DNA from: Methylobacter sp.
Lineage (GTDB): Bacteria; Pseudomonadota; Gammaproteobacteria; Methylococcales; Methylomonadaceae
Assembly (NCBI RefSeq): GCF_030680395.1
Contig: NZ_JAUXVR010000006.1
Span: 186,001-250,000 of the forward strand
DNA: 64,000 nucleotides
Direction of reading: 5' to 3'
Shown here piece by piece: positions 16,785 through 24,397 of the stretch. The position numbers were made by a program, and so were the translations under genes. Below the pieces are notes generated by a model, which saw only the letters and a list, made by a program, of their open reading frames with translations, did not search any database and was not told where the DNA came from. Each line of letters begins with the position of its first letter. Within the stretch, counting starts at the first letter, position 1.

Positions 16785-17873
16785 TTGAACAATATCGTGA
16801 GTATCCGTTTTTTGGTTTCTTTGTTGCTGCTGTGGATGAGTGCAGCCGATGTTTACAGTGATGAAAGTCACCTAATGTCGTGCAGATCTTCCTATAGAAG
16901 ATTGAGCGACTTGAAGTTGCAGCAACCACCGAGCCGGGTGCTGCTTGTGCCTTTATTGAGCAGGGAACCGCACACGACCGAGAGCCCAAGGTGGTCCGAG
17001 CAACCCGCCCGCACGCTGGAAGCCTTTTATCGCAACCGCTTCAATGCGACTGTTAAACAACTGCGGGATGTCTGGAGCTGGACGGATTATTACCGGCAGG
17101 TCGAACAAATGATGCAGCAATCGCCTCCTTACGACCGGGTTATTTTTATCAGTCATGGCGGTTTTGACGGACCGGTGCTGGAAAATGTCGTATTTTGGCA
17201 AGACTTTCAGATAACGGGGGGCAAAGGTGAATTGCTTCAGCTTTCCGAGGCGCAACCGGGACTTAAACATGTGCTGTCCATCATTTATGATACCGAAAAA
17301 AACCGTCTATTCAGCGACTATATGGCCTCGCGCTGGCCGGAGTTGGCGCCGATGAAATCGACCGATATCCGGCATCGGCTTAAGGGACTGGAAAAACAGC
17401 TACAGCCGCTGGATCATGCCTGCTTTCAACGTTACTGCTCACCGGATCAACTGGCTACAAGCCCCATACAGCAGCGCGGATACCGGCTCGACCTCTGCGA
17501 ACTTATTTGCCGCGAACCCCTATTTGAGCAAAAGACATCTGTTGAAATATCCCCGGAACGGTTCTTTCATTTCACAAAATCCCTGAGTTCGCTGGTAACG
17601 GCAGACGGCCTGATTTTCTTCGGCGCCTGCAATCCAGGCAGTGCGGCTCCGGTAAAAGTACTGGAGAAGGATGAAACCGAGCTGTTAATCAATTCAACTC
17701 TTGCCGACGGGCCGCACCAAAGCTACGTGCATCTGGTTAGCGCAGCAACCGGCCGCATTACCGCCGGTCCGATAGGGCAAAGCAGTGCCGAGGACATTGT
17801 AAATCGGGTTATCATGTTTGAGACCGGTCGTGCCCAATACAATTTATGCATTGTTGCGCCTGCGGCGAAGTGA
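16785..17873 (+). CDS. Second secreted protein with caspase-like His/Cys motifs
   Basis: About 363 residues from a TTG start at 16785, chosen because AGGGGAG (16771-16777) precedes it by 7 bases and because it begins a clean signal peptide (NNIVSIRFLVSLLLLWMSAA). Upstream GTG (16683) and ATG (16743) starts lack a ribosome site and would bury the signal. Motifs: VIFISHGGFDGPVLENVVFW (His-Gly) and GLIFFGACNPGSAAPV (Ala-Cys), separated by a long Cys-containing insertion, followed by VHLVSAATGRITAGPIGQSS. The order matches the caspase-like fold and parallels the preceding gene. No named family recognised. Confidence 0.6.
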   Translation: MNNIVSIRFLVSLLLLWMSAADVYSDESHLMSCRSSYRRLSDLKLQQPPSRVLLVPLLSREPHTTESPRWSEQPARTLEAFYRNRFNATVKQLRDVWSWTDYYRQVEQMMQQSPPYDRVIFISHGGFDGPVLENVVFWQDFQITGGKGELLQLSEAQPGLKHVLSIIYDTEKNRLFSDYMASRWPELAPMKSTDIRHRLKGLEKQLQPLDHACFQRYCSPDQLATSPIQQRGYRLDLCELICREPLFEQKTSVEISPERFFHFTKSLSSLVTADGLIFFGACNPGSAAPVKVLEKDETELLINSTLADGPHQSYVHLVSAATGRITAGPIGQSSAEDIVNRVIMFETGRAQYNLCIVAPAAK

Positions 17874-17877
17874 GCAT

Positions 17878-18654
17878 TTACGGCCTCGGTGCCGAGGGCG
17901 CATCCGTGCCGGAATAGAAATTATCAAAGGTTGGGGACACACCCTCCGCCTTATAACTCACAATGTGGACATAAGCAATCAAGCCACTCCTTCCGCTGGT
18001 ATAAGCACCGTCCTCCGCCGCAGAAATACGATCTGTGTAGGTGGCGCCATCCGACATCATTATCGCTGCTCCGGTGCTCTTATCAATGATCTGACCCCAG
18101 AGAAAGCCCCCGGATGACCAGAACTTCAGCCGGTAATCGCCGGATGGGTCAGGCGCGGGCACCATCAAACGGCCCTGGCCTTTAGTCAGAAAGACGGGTA
18201 AAGAGATTCCGCCCATGCTTTTAACAATCATCAGCCTGCGTGAGGCAGGATTTCCATCTTTATCGTTCCTTAGCAGCAAGGCGTAACCCTTGGGAAGAAA
18301 GTACGACGGGATAGGCTCCTGCATCCGTGCCAAGAGTCCAATGTCCTCCCCCCAGTTGTAGGTCCAATTCAGCAAATCTGCCTCCACATGGAATTTCGTA
18401 TGGGCCGGCTCATTCATATTTATACTGCCAATGCGGCCCGGACTGAGGAGACTGCCCCATGTACTCTCCATTTTATAAGCCACGCTACCCGACTCCATAG
18501 GGAATGAGAACTTCCCGGGTATCGGATTGTAACGCGTCCAACCATCGTCAATACCGTCGTTGAAATCGTCGAAGGTGGCTGCGTGCGCTGTGGAAATGCA
18601 CCAGGCTACCGCCACGCAGGTAAGGAGGAATCTAAAGTTCAGTTTCATAACCAT
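17878..18654 (-). CDS. Secreted beta-rich protein, lectin/LamG-like
   Basis: About 258 residues from ATG 18654, with GGGGTGG just upstream. Signal peptide ends near ISTAHA-ATF. The sequence DDFNDGIDDGWTRYNP at the mature N-terminus, followed by FHVEADLLNWTYNWGEDIGL and YRLKFWSSGGFLWGQIID, has the look of concanavalin-like jelly-roll domains used to bind or cleave polysaccharide; the C-terminal FDNFYSG closes such domains. No catalytic residues identifiable. It is convergent with the second caspase-like gene, 4 bp apart, and may share its terminator. Confidence 0.6.
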   Translation of the reverse strand: MVMKLNFRFLLTCVAVAWCISTAHAATFDDFNDGIDDGWTRYNPIPGKFSFPMESGSVAYKMESTWGSLLSPGRIGSINMNEPAHTKFHVEADLLNWTYNWGEDIGLLARMQEPIPSYFLPKGYALLLRNDKDGNPASRRLMIVKSMGGISLPVFLTKGQGRLMVPAPDPSGDYRLKFWSSGGFLWGQIIDKSTGAAIMMSDGATYTDRISAAEDGAYTSGRSGLIAYVHIVSYKAEGVSPTFDNFYSGTDAPSAPRP

Positions 18655-18837
18655 TTTAACCACCCCGATTTCTTTATTGTTTGTTCTGATCTCAGCTTTC
18701 CGTGGTTATTACTCTAGGGGCTGTAAGCCCAACGGCACGAAAAGTTGCGCTAATGTCTATCCTAATGCAATTTGTGGTCGCCTTCTTGGAGACTCCAGTT
18801 CCAACCACTAGCAGTGATTCTTATGTAACATTTTTCT

Positions 18838-19311
18838 CTAAACGTCTTCCTCCCCGATTTTATGATGTATTTCTTGAACAGCTGAAATTTCCTTTTCTGT
18901 TAGGTCTTCTACATTGATCAGTCGGTTATCGGCATGCTGCGTAACTGCTATCAGTTCGTTGAGCTTTACCTGCAATATGGAAAGCTCCTTATTCTGGCCG
19001 CGCTGTATTAGAAATACCATTAGAAAGGTAATGACGCCAATATAGATCGTTAATCCGCGTTCCCAGTCCTGAGAAAATTCATAGGCTAATCCTCCTACAA
19101 GCCAGACAAGAATAGAGAGCAGTGCAGCGACAAACCCGCCTGCGCTACCTGTCCATTTTGCGAAACGGTGAGTAAAAACCTCAAGTCGGTCAGATATTAT
19201 TTCCTTTTTGTCAAAATCATCTGAGAACAGTGCGGCGACAAAACTGCTTGCGCTACCCGCCCATTTTGAGATACGACTTATAAAAATTTCAAGCTGGTTT
19301 GATGTCATCAT
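18838..19311 (-). CDS. Low-affinity iron permease family membrane protein with duplicated N-terminus
   Basis: 157 residues. The C-terminal two thirds match PF04120-type small membrane proteins: ILVWLVGGLAYEF, YIGVITFLMVFLIQRGQNKE and KLNELI ... NRLINVEDLTEKEI. The N-terminal segment FISRISKWAGSASSFVAALF (residues ~10-29) is repeated as FTHRFAKWTGSAGGFVAALL (residues ~46-65), and the underlying DNA (about 19215-19305 versus 19110-19200) is also similar, so the extra copy arose by tandem duplication. Iron transport by this bacterial family is weakly supported; treat the name as a family label only. Confidence 0.75.
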   Translation of the reverse strand: MMTSNQLEIFISRISKWAGSASSFVAALFSDDFDKKEIISDRLEVFTHRFAKWTGSAGGFVAALLSILVWLVGGLAYEFSQDWERGLTIYIGVITFLMVFLIQRGQNKELSILQVKLNELIAVTQHADNRLINVEDLTEKEISAVQEIHHKIGEEDV

Positions 19312-19599
19312 TTTCTTATTTCCTTGTGGTCAAAACTATCTGGATTTAATGGGAAATTAAAGGGTTGCATGGAGCAATGGATATTGGTTTAGCTTTGCCT
19401 GGAATCCCCACAACAAGACATCGTTCAAGTCATCAAAAGGGCGTTTTCCCGCTAAGAATTGTACCCTCTTGAAATTCGTCACTTCGGGCGGTCATCGGAT
19501 TCGTACCCTTTACCGTCCAGCTAGATTAACATAGCAAGAAAGAGGAAAAAGGAAAAAATGCGCAGCACAAAGCCAGCGTCACAGCCCTTTGAACAGCCG
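19312..19599. other. Intergenic stretch, nothing recognised
   Basis: About 290 bases between the iron-permease-like gene and the repeat region; no reading frame, hairpin or RNA feature stands out. Confidence 0.4.
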
Positions 19600-19735
19600 G
19601 GTAGGCTTAACCGTTCTCCCTGCCCCTTCGACTACATTCGGGATTAAAGGCATTGTCGAAGCCTGCCATGAGCTTGTCGAATGGGATGGACGGTAGCCGG
19701 TCATGGTTCGACAAGCTAACCACGAACGGCTTATC
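19600..19735. repeat. Dispersed intergenic repeat (GTTCGACAAGCT type)
   Basis: Contains CCGTTC ... GAACGG outer arms and internal TGTCGAA / TTCGACA inverted motifs (around 19661-19712). This kind of repeat is widespread between genes of proteobacteria. It begins exactly where the adjacent transposase remnant loses homology. Confidence 0.6.
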
Positions 19736-20045
19736 CTTGCCTTAAACGGGGGAAGCCTTCGTTGCCGTCGGCGGCCGGATACGCCTTGGTGAATTCCTTT
19801 TTGATCCATTCCCGACGTGCCGAATAGCGGGAATCGCCTTCCGGCAGAGTCAAGATGGCATGAAAATGATTGCTCGGCAAAATCATCGCATCAATTCGAA
19901 ACGACCAGCGTTGGCGGCATTCATGAATGGCAGTCCGTAAGAAAGCTCGGGAGGTATCCGTACAAAGAATCGGAGCGCGTCGTTCCGCTACCACAGTGAA
20001 GAAGAAGGAACCGCTGAGAACATAAGCGGAACACCGAAATGTAAA
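19731..20045 (-). pseudogene. REP-associated tyrosine transposase (RAYT) remnant
   Basis: Open frame with no good start codon after the stop at 20046-20048. Translation carries the RAYT/Y1-transposase N-terminal pattern GSFFFTVVAERRAPIL, then FRIDAMILPSNHFHAILTLP with the metal-binding HxH (NHFHAI), and IKKEFTKAYP. It ends at RLRQG before the C-terminal HTIR-type segment, right at the boundary with the 19600-19735 repeat. Full-length RAYTs are longer, so this is a truncated copy and the likely former mobiliser of the neighbouring hairpin repeats. Confidence 0.7.
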
Positions 20046-20055
20046 TTAAAAAATG

Positions 20056-20072
20056 GGTACGATACGCGTACC
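20056..20072. repeat. Hairpin upstream of the reverse transcriptase gene
   Basis: GGTACG-ATACG-CGTACC: 6-bp stem and 5-base loop, about 160 bases before the RT-nitrilase start. Could be a REP relic of the adjacent RAYT or part of a leader; nothing distinguishes these. Confidence 0.4.
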
Positions 20073-20230
20073 GCATAGTAGATGAGATTGATTTGAGCAC
20101 GGCAAACCGGATATTTAAGACCGTGATATGATATGTTAGGCTTTTAAGGTATGTGTAGCGTACCCTACCGGGCTTCATTTGATAGACTGATTATGGACGG
20201 GTAGCCGTAGTATGAATTATAGGAAGCTCA

Positions 20231-23200
20231 ATGATGGAATTAAGTAAAGAGATAATACAACAGGCATACCTGCTTCTTAAGAGCTATACCTATCACGAAA
20301 ATCTGAATCTTTTTCTGAAGAATCGTGTTGCAGCATTTGAGTGTGGCGATTTTGATGATAGGATCAATGCTCTCCAACAAGTACTAAACAGTGACGATCC
20401 TTTCCATCATCCAAGTTTTAAAAAATGGATCGAACTTATCAATTTCCGTTTGCTTCCTAAGTCTATCGTCAGGCCAGAAGAGAGGAGACAGAATAAGTAC
20501 AACAAAGCCGAATCTAAAAATGGTTTCTTTCTGAGCAATGTTTCGGTATCTCAAAAATATGAAAGCCAGAAAATCAATTATTTCATTGACGCGCCTGTTG
20601 AACTTCACATTTTAGACGTACTCTGGTGTACGGTAGTAGGGCCTGCATTAGAAGAAAAACTAACTCAAGACTGTTATGGCAATAGACTGCATCAAACTGC
20701 GAAGCAGTTTTTACAAAATAGAAAGGGAGAGCAAGTTAACTACGGTTCTGGAGAAATATTCAAACTCTATATCGATCAATACAGTGCATGGCGCGATCAA
20801 GCGATTAATTGTGCTACTGGACTGTCCGAAGACGGGAATGATGTCGCCTTGCTGTCTATTGACCTCAAATCTTATTACTATCACATTGAAGTCAATTTTG
20901 AAGAAATCCAAAACTGTATTAATGATTATTTTGATGATAACGACAACCTTAGATTATTGGGGAGTGTCCTTACCAAACTACTTAAATCCATATTTAACGC
21001 TTACAAAAACATAACATATCCCAGTCTGTTAGTATCACATCCAGATTGCTGCGATAAATCTGGATTACCAATCGGGTTTGCGTCGTCCTCAATATTGTCA
21101 AATTGGTATCTGTCTGAATTTGACAAAAATATATCCGACTTAGTAAGGCCAGCATATTATGGACGTTATGTGGATGACATGCTAATGGTGTTCAAGCGTC
21201 CTAAAATTGATTCTAAAAAGCCAATTGAAACCTTTATCGACAATTATCTAGCCGGACAACTACATTACTCTGAGTCTAAAAAGGTTTATGAAATAGATGT
21301 TGGGCAGAATAAGCTACCGATTCAACCAGAGAAATTGATACTTCAGTTTTTCGATAAGCACCACAGTCGGGCTGGTTTAGAGGTGTTTAAGAAAGAGATT
21401 GAAGAGCGAAGTAGTGCGTTTAAATTCCTGCCAAGCGATGATTTTGATAAAGAACTAGATCAATTCGCCTATGATGTTCTTTATGATGGCTCTGCTAATA
21501 AACTACGTAGCATTGTAGGGCTAGCGGAGAATGAAACTGAGCTGGCCCGCTATCTATCTTCGCATATCACTGCCCATAGACTTTGCAAACTCAACAAGAG
21601 AGACATTGTTTTACCCCAATTAAAAGTATTCTTCCGTGGTGTAAATGCTTTAAATTTTAGTCGCCTATGGGAAAAGGTTTACCAGTACGCTGTAATATTA
21701 AATCGCCCTAAATTCGTCGTCGAGTTCTATGCGTCTATTAACGCAGAAATTTCTAAAACAGAATTTTTAGATCCTTCGTCCACAAAAATAGATCAAGTGA
21801 TTACTGCAAAAGTTCATCAGGACTTAGAGCTGTATAATAAGCTCTCGTTGAGTATCTGCATCGGTTTGTTAGATATAACGCCTTTTGAACGTATTACCCA
21901 GAAAGAGTATGCCGAACTAGGCATCACCGGCCTCCTTGATATATCAATGGATAGATGGCCAAGTGTTGATGGGTTAGAAGGATTACAGCTTTTTTCATAC
22001 CACGAAGATCTTAATCGATTTGTGCGGGATTTTCGCCATTCAAATTTGATCAGACACAATCTGGTTGCTTGGCCGCTAGCCAACTACACTGATTATTCTG
22101 GCGATCTGACAGATGAGGTATCTTTTAGATCATATGAATCGGCCAAACTTAATGAGAAAAAAGTTGGCCTTAGCCCAAGATTTATTCACTTCGACGAATG
22201 GCAAGTTTTCTCACTAAATACAGAACTAACCAAGGAGAAATCGTTGGATGAGTGGCAACGTTCATCTATCGAATACTATAAGTCTCTAAACTACTGGGAT
22301 AAATTTCCAGTTGAATATGTTGAATCGCCTGTGCAAAATGATACGTCCATAACCATTTCGACACTAACTGCTGGCAGCAAAATTAAGAAATCAATTTTGC
22401 GAATAGCACTAGCTAATTTGAAGGTAAAAGAAAAGGACATTGAAGCTGCTCTTAGAAAAGATTCAAAGCCAAACGTGTCTCTTGAGAGACAAGCTCACCT
22501 GTATCAGGTTCTAAATGATGCTGTTCGTGAAAAATCAGACCTGCTTGTAATGCCAGAGGTTGTGATCCCCGTTAGTTGGTTGCCATTTATGATCGCCCAT
22601 GCAAGAAGACACCAAATCGGACTAGTCTTTGGACTTGAACACTGGGTGGTGAATGGTAAAGCGTATAACCTGTTGATTGAAGCATTGCCTTTCAAGGTTT
22701 CTGGCAAATACAAATCTTGCGTGATGACAGCTAGACTTAAAAATCATTATGCCCCAGCGGAGTTAGAGATGCTGCAATCTTTTCGATTAACTCCGGCTAA
22801 TCAACAGCTTAAATCTCATAGCTATCACAAGATTTATTGGAATGGAGTATGTTTTGCAAGTTATAACTGCTTTGAGCTTTCCGACATAAAGCACCGTACA
22901 GTTTTCAAGTCAGATATCGATATACTTATTGCTTGTGTTTGGAACAAAGACACAAATTACTACCAACATATCTTGGAATCTGCTGTTAGGGATCTTCACT
23001 GTTACGTAGTCCAATCAAACACCTCTCAATATGGCGGCTCTTGTATCCTCAGACCAACAAATACCGAAAGTAAAACTATGCTATATGTTAAGGGTGGTAA
23101 TAACTCGTGTGTACTTACAACCGATATCGACATTGAGGCGCTGAGAGAATTTCATTTCAAATCAAAACCGGGTGAAAAGGACTATTTCAAACCGCTACCT

Positions 23201-23236
23201 CCTGGTTATGAGAGCGAAAGAGTTCTTGATAGGTGA
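20231..23236 (+). CDS. drt1: Reverse transcriptase-nitrilase fusion, defence-associated RT type 1 (UG1) architecture
   Basis: 1001 residues in one frame. N-terminal RT domain (~residues 90-400): motif A LLSIDLKSYYYHI (D211), motif B-like SGLPIGFASSSILSNWYL, and the catalytic motif YGRYVDDMLMVF (Y313 V D315 D316). A helical middle region follows (~400-700). The C-terminal ~280 residues form a carbon-nitrogen hydrolase with the Glu-Lys-Cys triad: E776 (LLVMPEVVIP), K837 (TARLKNHYAP) and C880 (ASYNCFELSD). This order is the DRT type 1 (UG1, RT-nitrilase) arrangement reported as anti-phage. Codon use is more AT-rich than in the flanking housekeeping genes, and it lies between a transposase remnant and hicBA, consistent with horizontal transfer. 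All catalytic residues look intact. Confidence 0.9.
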   Translation: MMELSKEIIQQAYLLLKSYTYHENLNLFLKNRVAAFECGDFDDRINALQQVLNSDDPFHHPSFKKWIELINFRLLPKSIVRPEERRQNKYNKAESKNGFFLSNVSVSQKYESQKINYFIDAPVELHILDVLWCTVVGPALEEKLTQDCYGNRLHQTAKQFLQNRKGEQVNYGSGEIFKLYIDQYSAWRDQAINCATGLSEDGNDVALLSIDLKSYYYHIEVNFEEIQNCINDYFDDNDNLRLLGSVLTKLLKSIFNAYKNITYPSLLVSHPDCCDKSGLPIGFASSSILSNWYLSEFDKNISDLVRPAYYGRYVDDMLMVFKRPKIDSKKPIETFIDNYLAGQLHYSESKKVYEIDVGQNKLPIQPEKLILQFFDKHHSRAGLEVFKKEIEERSSAFKFLPSDDFDKELDQFAYDVLYDGSANKLRSIVGLAENETELARYLSSHITAHRLCKLNKRDIVLPQLKVFFRGVNALNFSRLWEKVYQYAVILNRPKFVVEFYASINAEISKTEFLDPSSTKIDQVITAKVHQDLELYNKLSLSICIGLLDITPFERITQKEYAELGITGLLDISMDRWPSVDGLEGLQLFSYHEDLNRFVRDFRHSNLIRHNLVAWPLANYTDYSGDLTDEVSFRSYESAKLNEKKVGLSPRFIHFDEWQVFSLNTELTKEKSLDEWQRSSIEYYKSLNYWDKFPVEYVESPVQNDTSITISTLTAGSKIKKSILRIALANLKVKEKDIEAALRKDSKPNVSLERQAHLYQVLNDAVREKSDLLVMPEVVIPVSWLPFMIAHARRHQIGLVFGLEHWVVNGKAYNLLIEALPFKVSGKYKSCVMTARLKNHYAPAELEMLQSFRLTPANQQLKSHSYHKIYWNGVCFASYNCFELSDIKHRTVFKSDIDILIACVWNKDTNYYQHILESAVRDLHCYVVQSNTSQYGGSCILRPTNTESKTMLYVKGGNNSCVLTTDIDIEALREFHFKSKPGEKDYFKPLPPGYESERVLDR

Positions 23237-23549
23237 GTGCCAAACTTGGAGTGTTGATGTATAGCGCTGGTTCCCAAGCTTCGGCTTGGGAACCCAGTAA
23301 GCGAAGCTCTAGCTTCGCGACACGGGAAGCTAGAGCTTCCAGAACCGAACTCCGAAGCAGGAGCTTGGGAACTATCGCAAAAACCTGACATATTCCTTTT
23401 CTTGAATGCGGCATTTATGCCATGAAATTCCGAGAGACCAATCCCGCATTGCCAATATGGGCGACTGGGCAAAGCATAATGCCGGAATTGAGGTGTCAAA
23501 CTTTACCCAAATAACCTAAAATTGCATCGTTAATAATGCTGGAGGTTTT
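23237..23549. repeat. Composite palindromic repeat cluster downstream of the RT gene
   Basis: Successive hairpins: GGTTCCCAAG/CTTGGGAACC (~23269-23293), GCGAAGCT/AGCTTCGC (23301-23318), GAAGCT/AGCTTC (23326-23339), then another GAGCTTGGGAAC half. The remaining bases to hicB hold no gene. The stems may terminate the RT transcript. Confidence 0.65.
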
Positions 23550-23774
23550 ATGGCTACTATTTTTGTAATCGATGTATCTGTTTGTGATGGTGTTTGGACT
23601 GCTGAATGCGATGAACTGGGTTTAGTGACCGAGGCCGCCAGCTATGACGAACTGACTGAACGCGCCGGAGCAATCGCCCCTGAACTTGCCGAACTTAATC
23701 ATGTAGACCTGGATTCAGACAGCATTCGATTGCGCTTTTCTCATGAAAAATCGTTCAGCCGATTAACGGGATGA
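23550..23774 (+). CDS. hicB: HicB-like antitoxin (DUF1902)
   Basis: 74 residues, start supported by GGAGG at 23541-23545. The sequence FVIDVSVCDGVWTAECDELG and LVTEAASYDELTERA is the partial RNase-H-like HicB fold of the DUF1902 group. It neutralises the HicA mRNA interferase and usually represses its own operon. No separate C-terminal DNA-binding domain is present. Overlaps hicA by 4 bp (ATGA), antitoxin first. Confidence 0.85.
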   Translation: MATIFVIDVSVCDGVWTAECDELGLVTEAASYDELTERAGAIAPELAELNHVDLDSDSIRLRFSHEKSFSRLTG

Positions 23775-23971
23775 TGACATCAACGCTTTACCCTGAGTTA
23801 GTTATCATTCTGCGCGCCGCCGGCTGTGTTTTTATTCGACAGGGAAAAGGCAGTCATGAGATTTGGCAAAGTCCGGTTAACCGGAAAAACTTTAGCGTTC
23901 CATTTACGATCAAATCCAAGCCGACCGCTAATGCGATTCTTAAGCAAGCCGGATTGAATGTGAAAATTTAG
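23771..23971 (+). CDS. hicA: HicA toxin (mRNA interferase)
   Basis: 66 residues with the double-stranded-RNA-binding-like HicA fold: ELVIILRAAGCVFIRQGKGS followed by the catalytic histidine (GKGSHEIW) and PFTIKSKPTANAILKQAGL. HicA cleaves mRNA during stress when freed from HicB. The complete pair next to the RT-nitrilase gene suggests a small defence/plasmid-like islet. Confidence 0.88.
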   Translation: MMTSTLYPELVIILRAAGCVFIRQGKGSHEIWQSPVNRKNFSVPFTIKSKPTANAILKQAGLNVKI

Positions 23972-23983
23972 TGAGCATTCTCC

Positions 23984-24078
23984 CATTCCCACGCGCTGCG
24001 TCCCGTATACGCAAGACGTTGGTCGTGGCTAGCGGCGTAGCGCGCCGATACTGCATTCCCATGCAGCGCGTGGGAATG
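23984..24078. repeat. MITE-like inverted repeat, CATTCCCACGCGCTGC arms
   Basis: Left arm CATTCCCACGCGCTGC (23984-23999) and right arm GCAGCGCGTGGGAATG (24063-24078) are perfectly complementary around a ~63-base centre. It starts 13 bases after the hicA stop and its right arm abuts the possible start of the DUF1289 gene. Confidence 0.75.
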
Positions 24079-24342
24079 AGGAAACTACAAAGAGATTCTT
24101 CCTTGATAAATATTATCTCGCCATGTGTGAGGAACTGCTGCCTAAATGATGAAAATGTCTGTCTTGGTTGCTTTCGCAGCATTGATGAAATTATCCAGTG
24201 GAGCGATGCAACAGAACAGCAAAAGCAGAAAATAATAAATTTGGCAAATGCACGAAAAATTGATCATCGACTTAAATACCGATCATATATAGATTCTGGC
24301 CATGACAGTAATGAAGATCAACTCCTCCGTAAAGGGCCGTAG
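24076..24342 (+). CDS. DUF1289 family protein
   Basis: 88 residues if started at ATG 24076, whose first bases lie in the repeat arm; a TTG at 24103 would give a shorter, more typical protein. A longer frame from 23971 would run through the whole inverted repeat and is unlikely. The DUF1289 core is clear: ISPCVRNCCLNDENVCLGC followed by RSIDEIIQWSDATEQQK; the cysteines probably bind metal. Function unknown; members of about 60-90 residues are common in proteobacteria. Confidence 0.75.
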   Translation: MRKLQRDSSLINIISPCVRNCCLNDENVCLGCFRSIDEIIQWSDATEQQKQKIINLANARKIDHRLKYRSYIDSGHDSNEDQLLRKGP

Positions 24343-24397
24343 ATTGGGCTGAATGGCTGCGCTGGATCAATTCCCGCTATTGTCATTCAACACATCT

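Noticed and set aside
23971-24075. Longer N-terminus for the DUF1289 protein
   Set aside because: It would be encoded by the inverted repeat and lacks family similarity.
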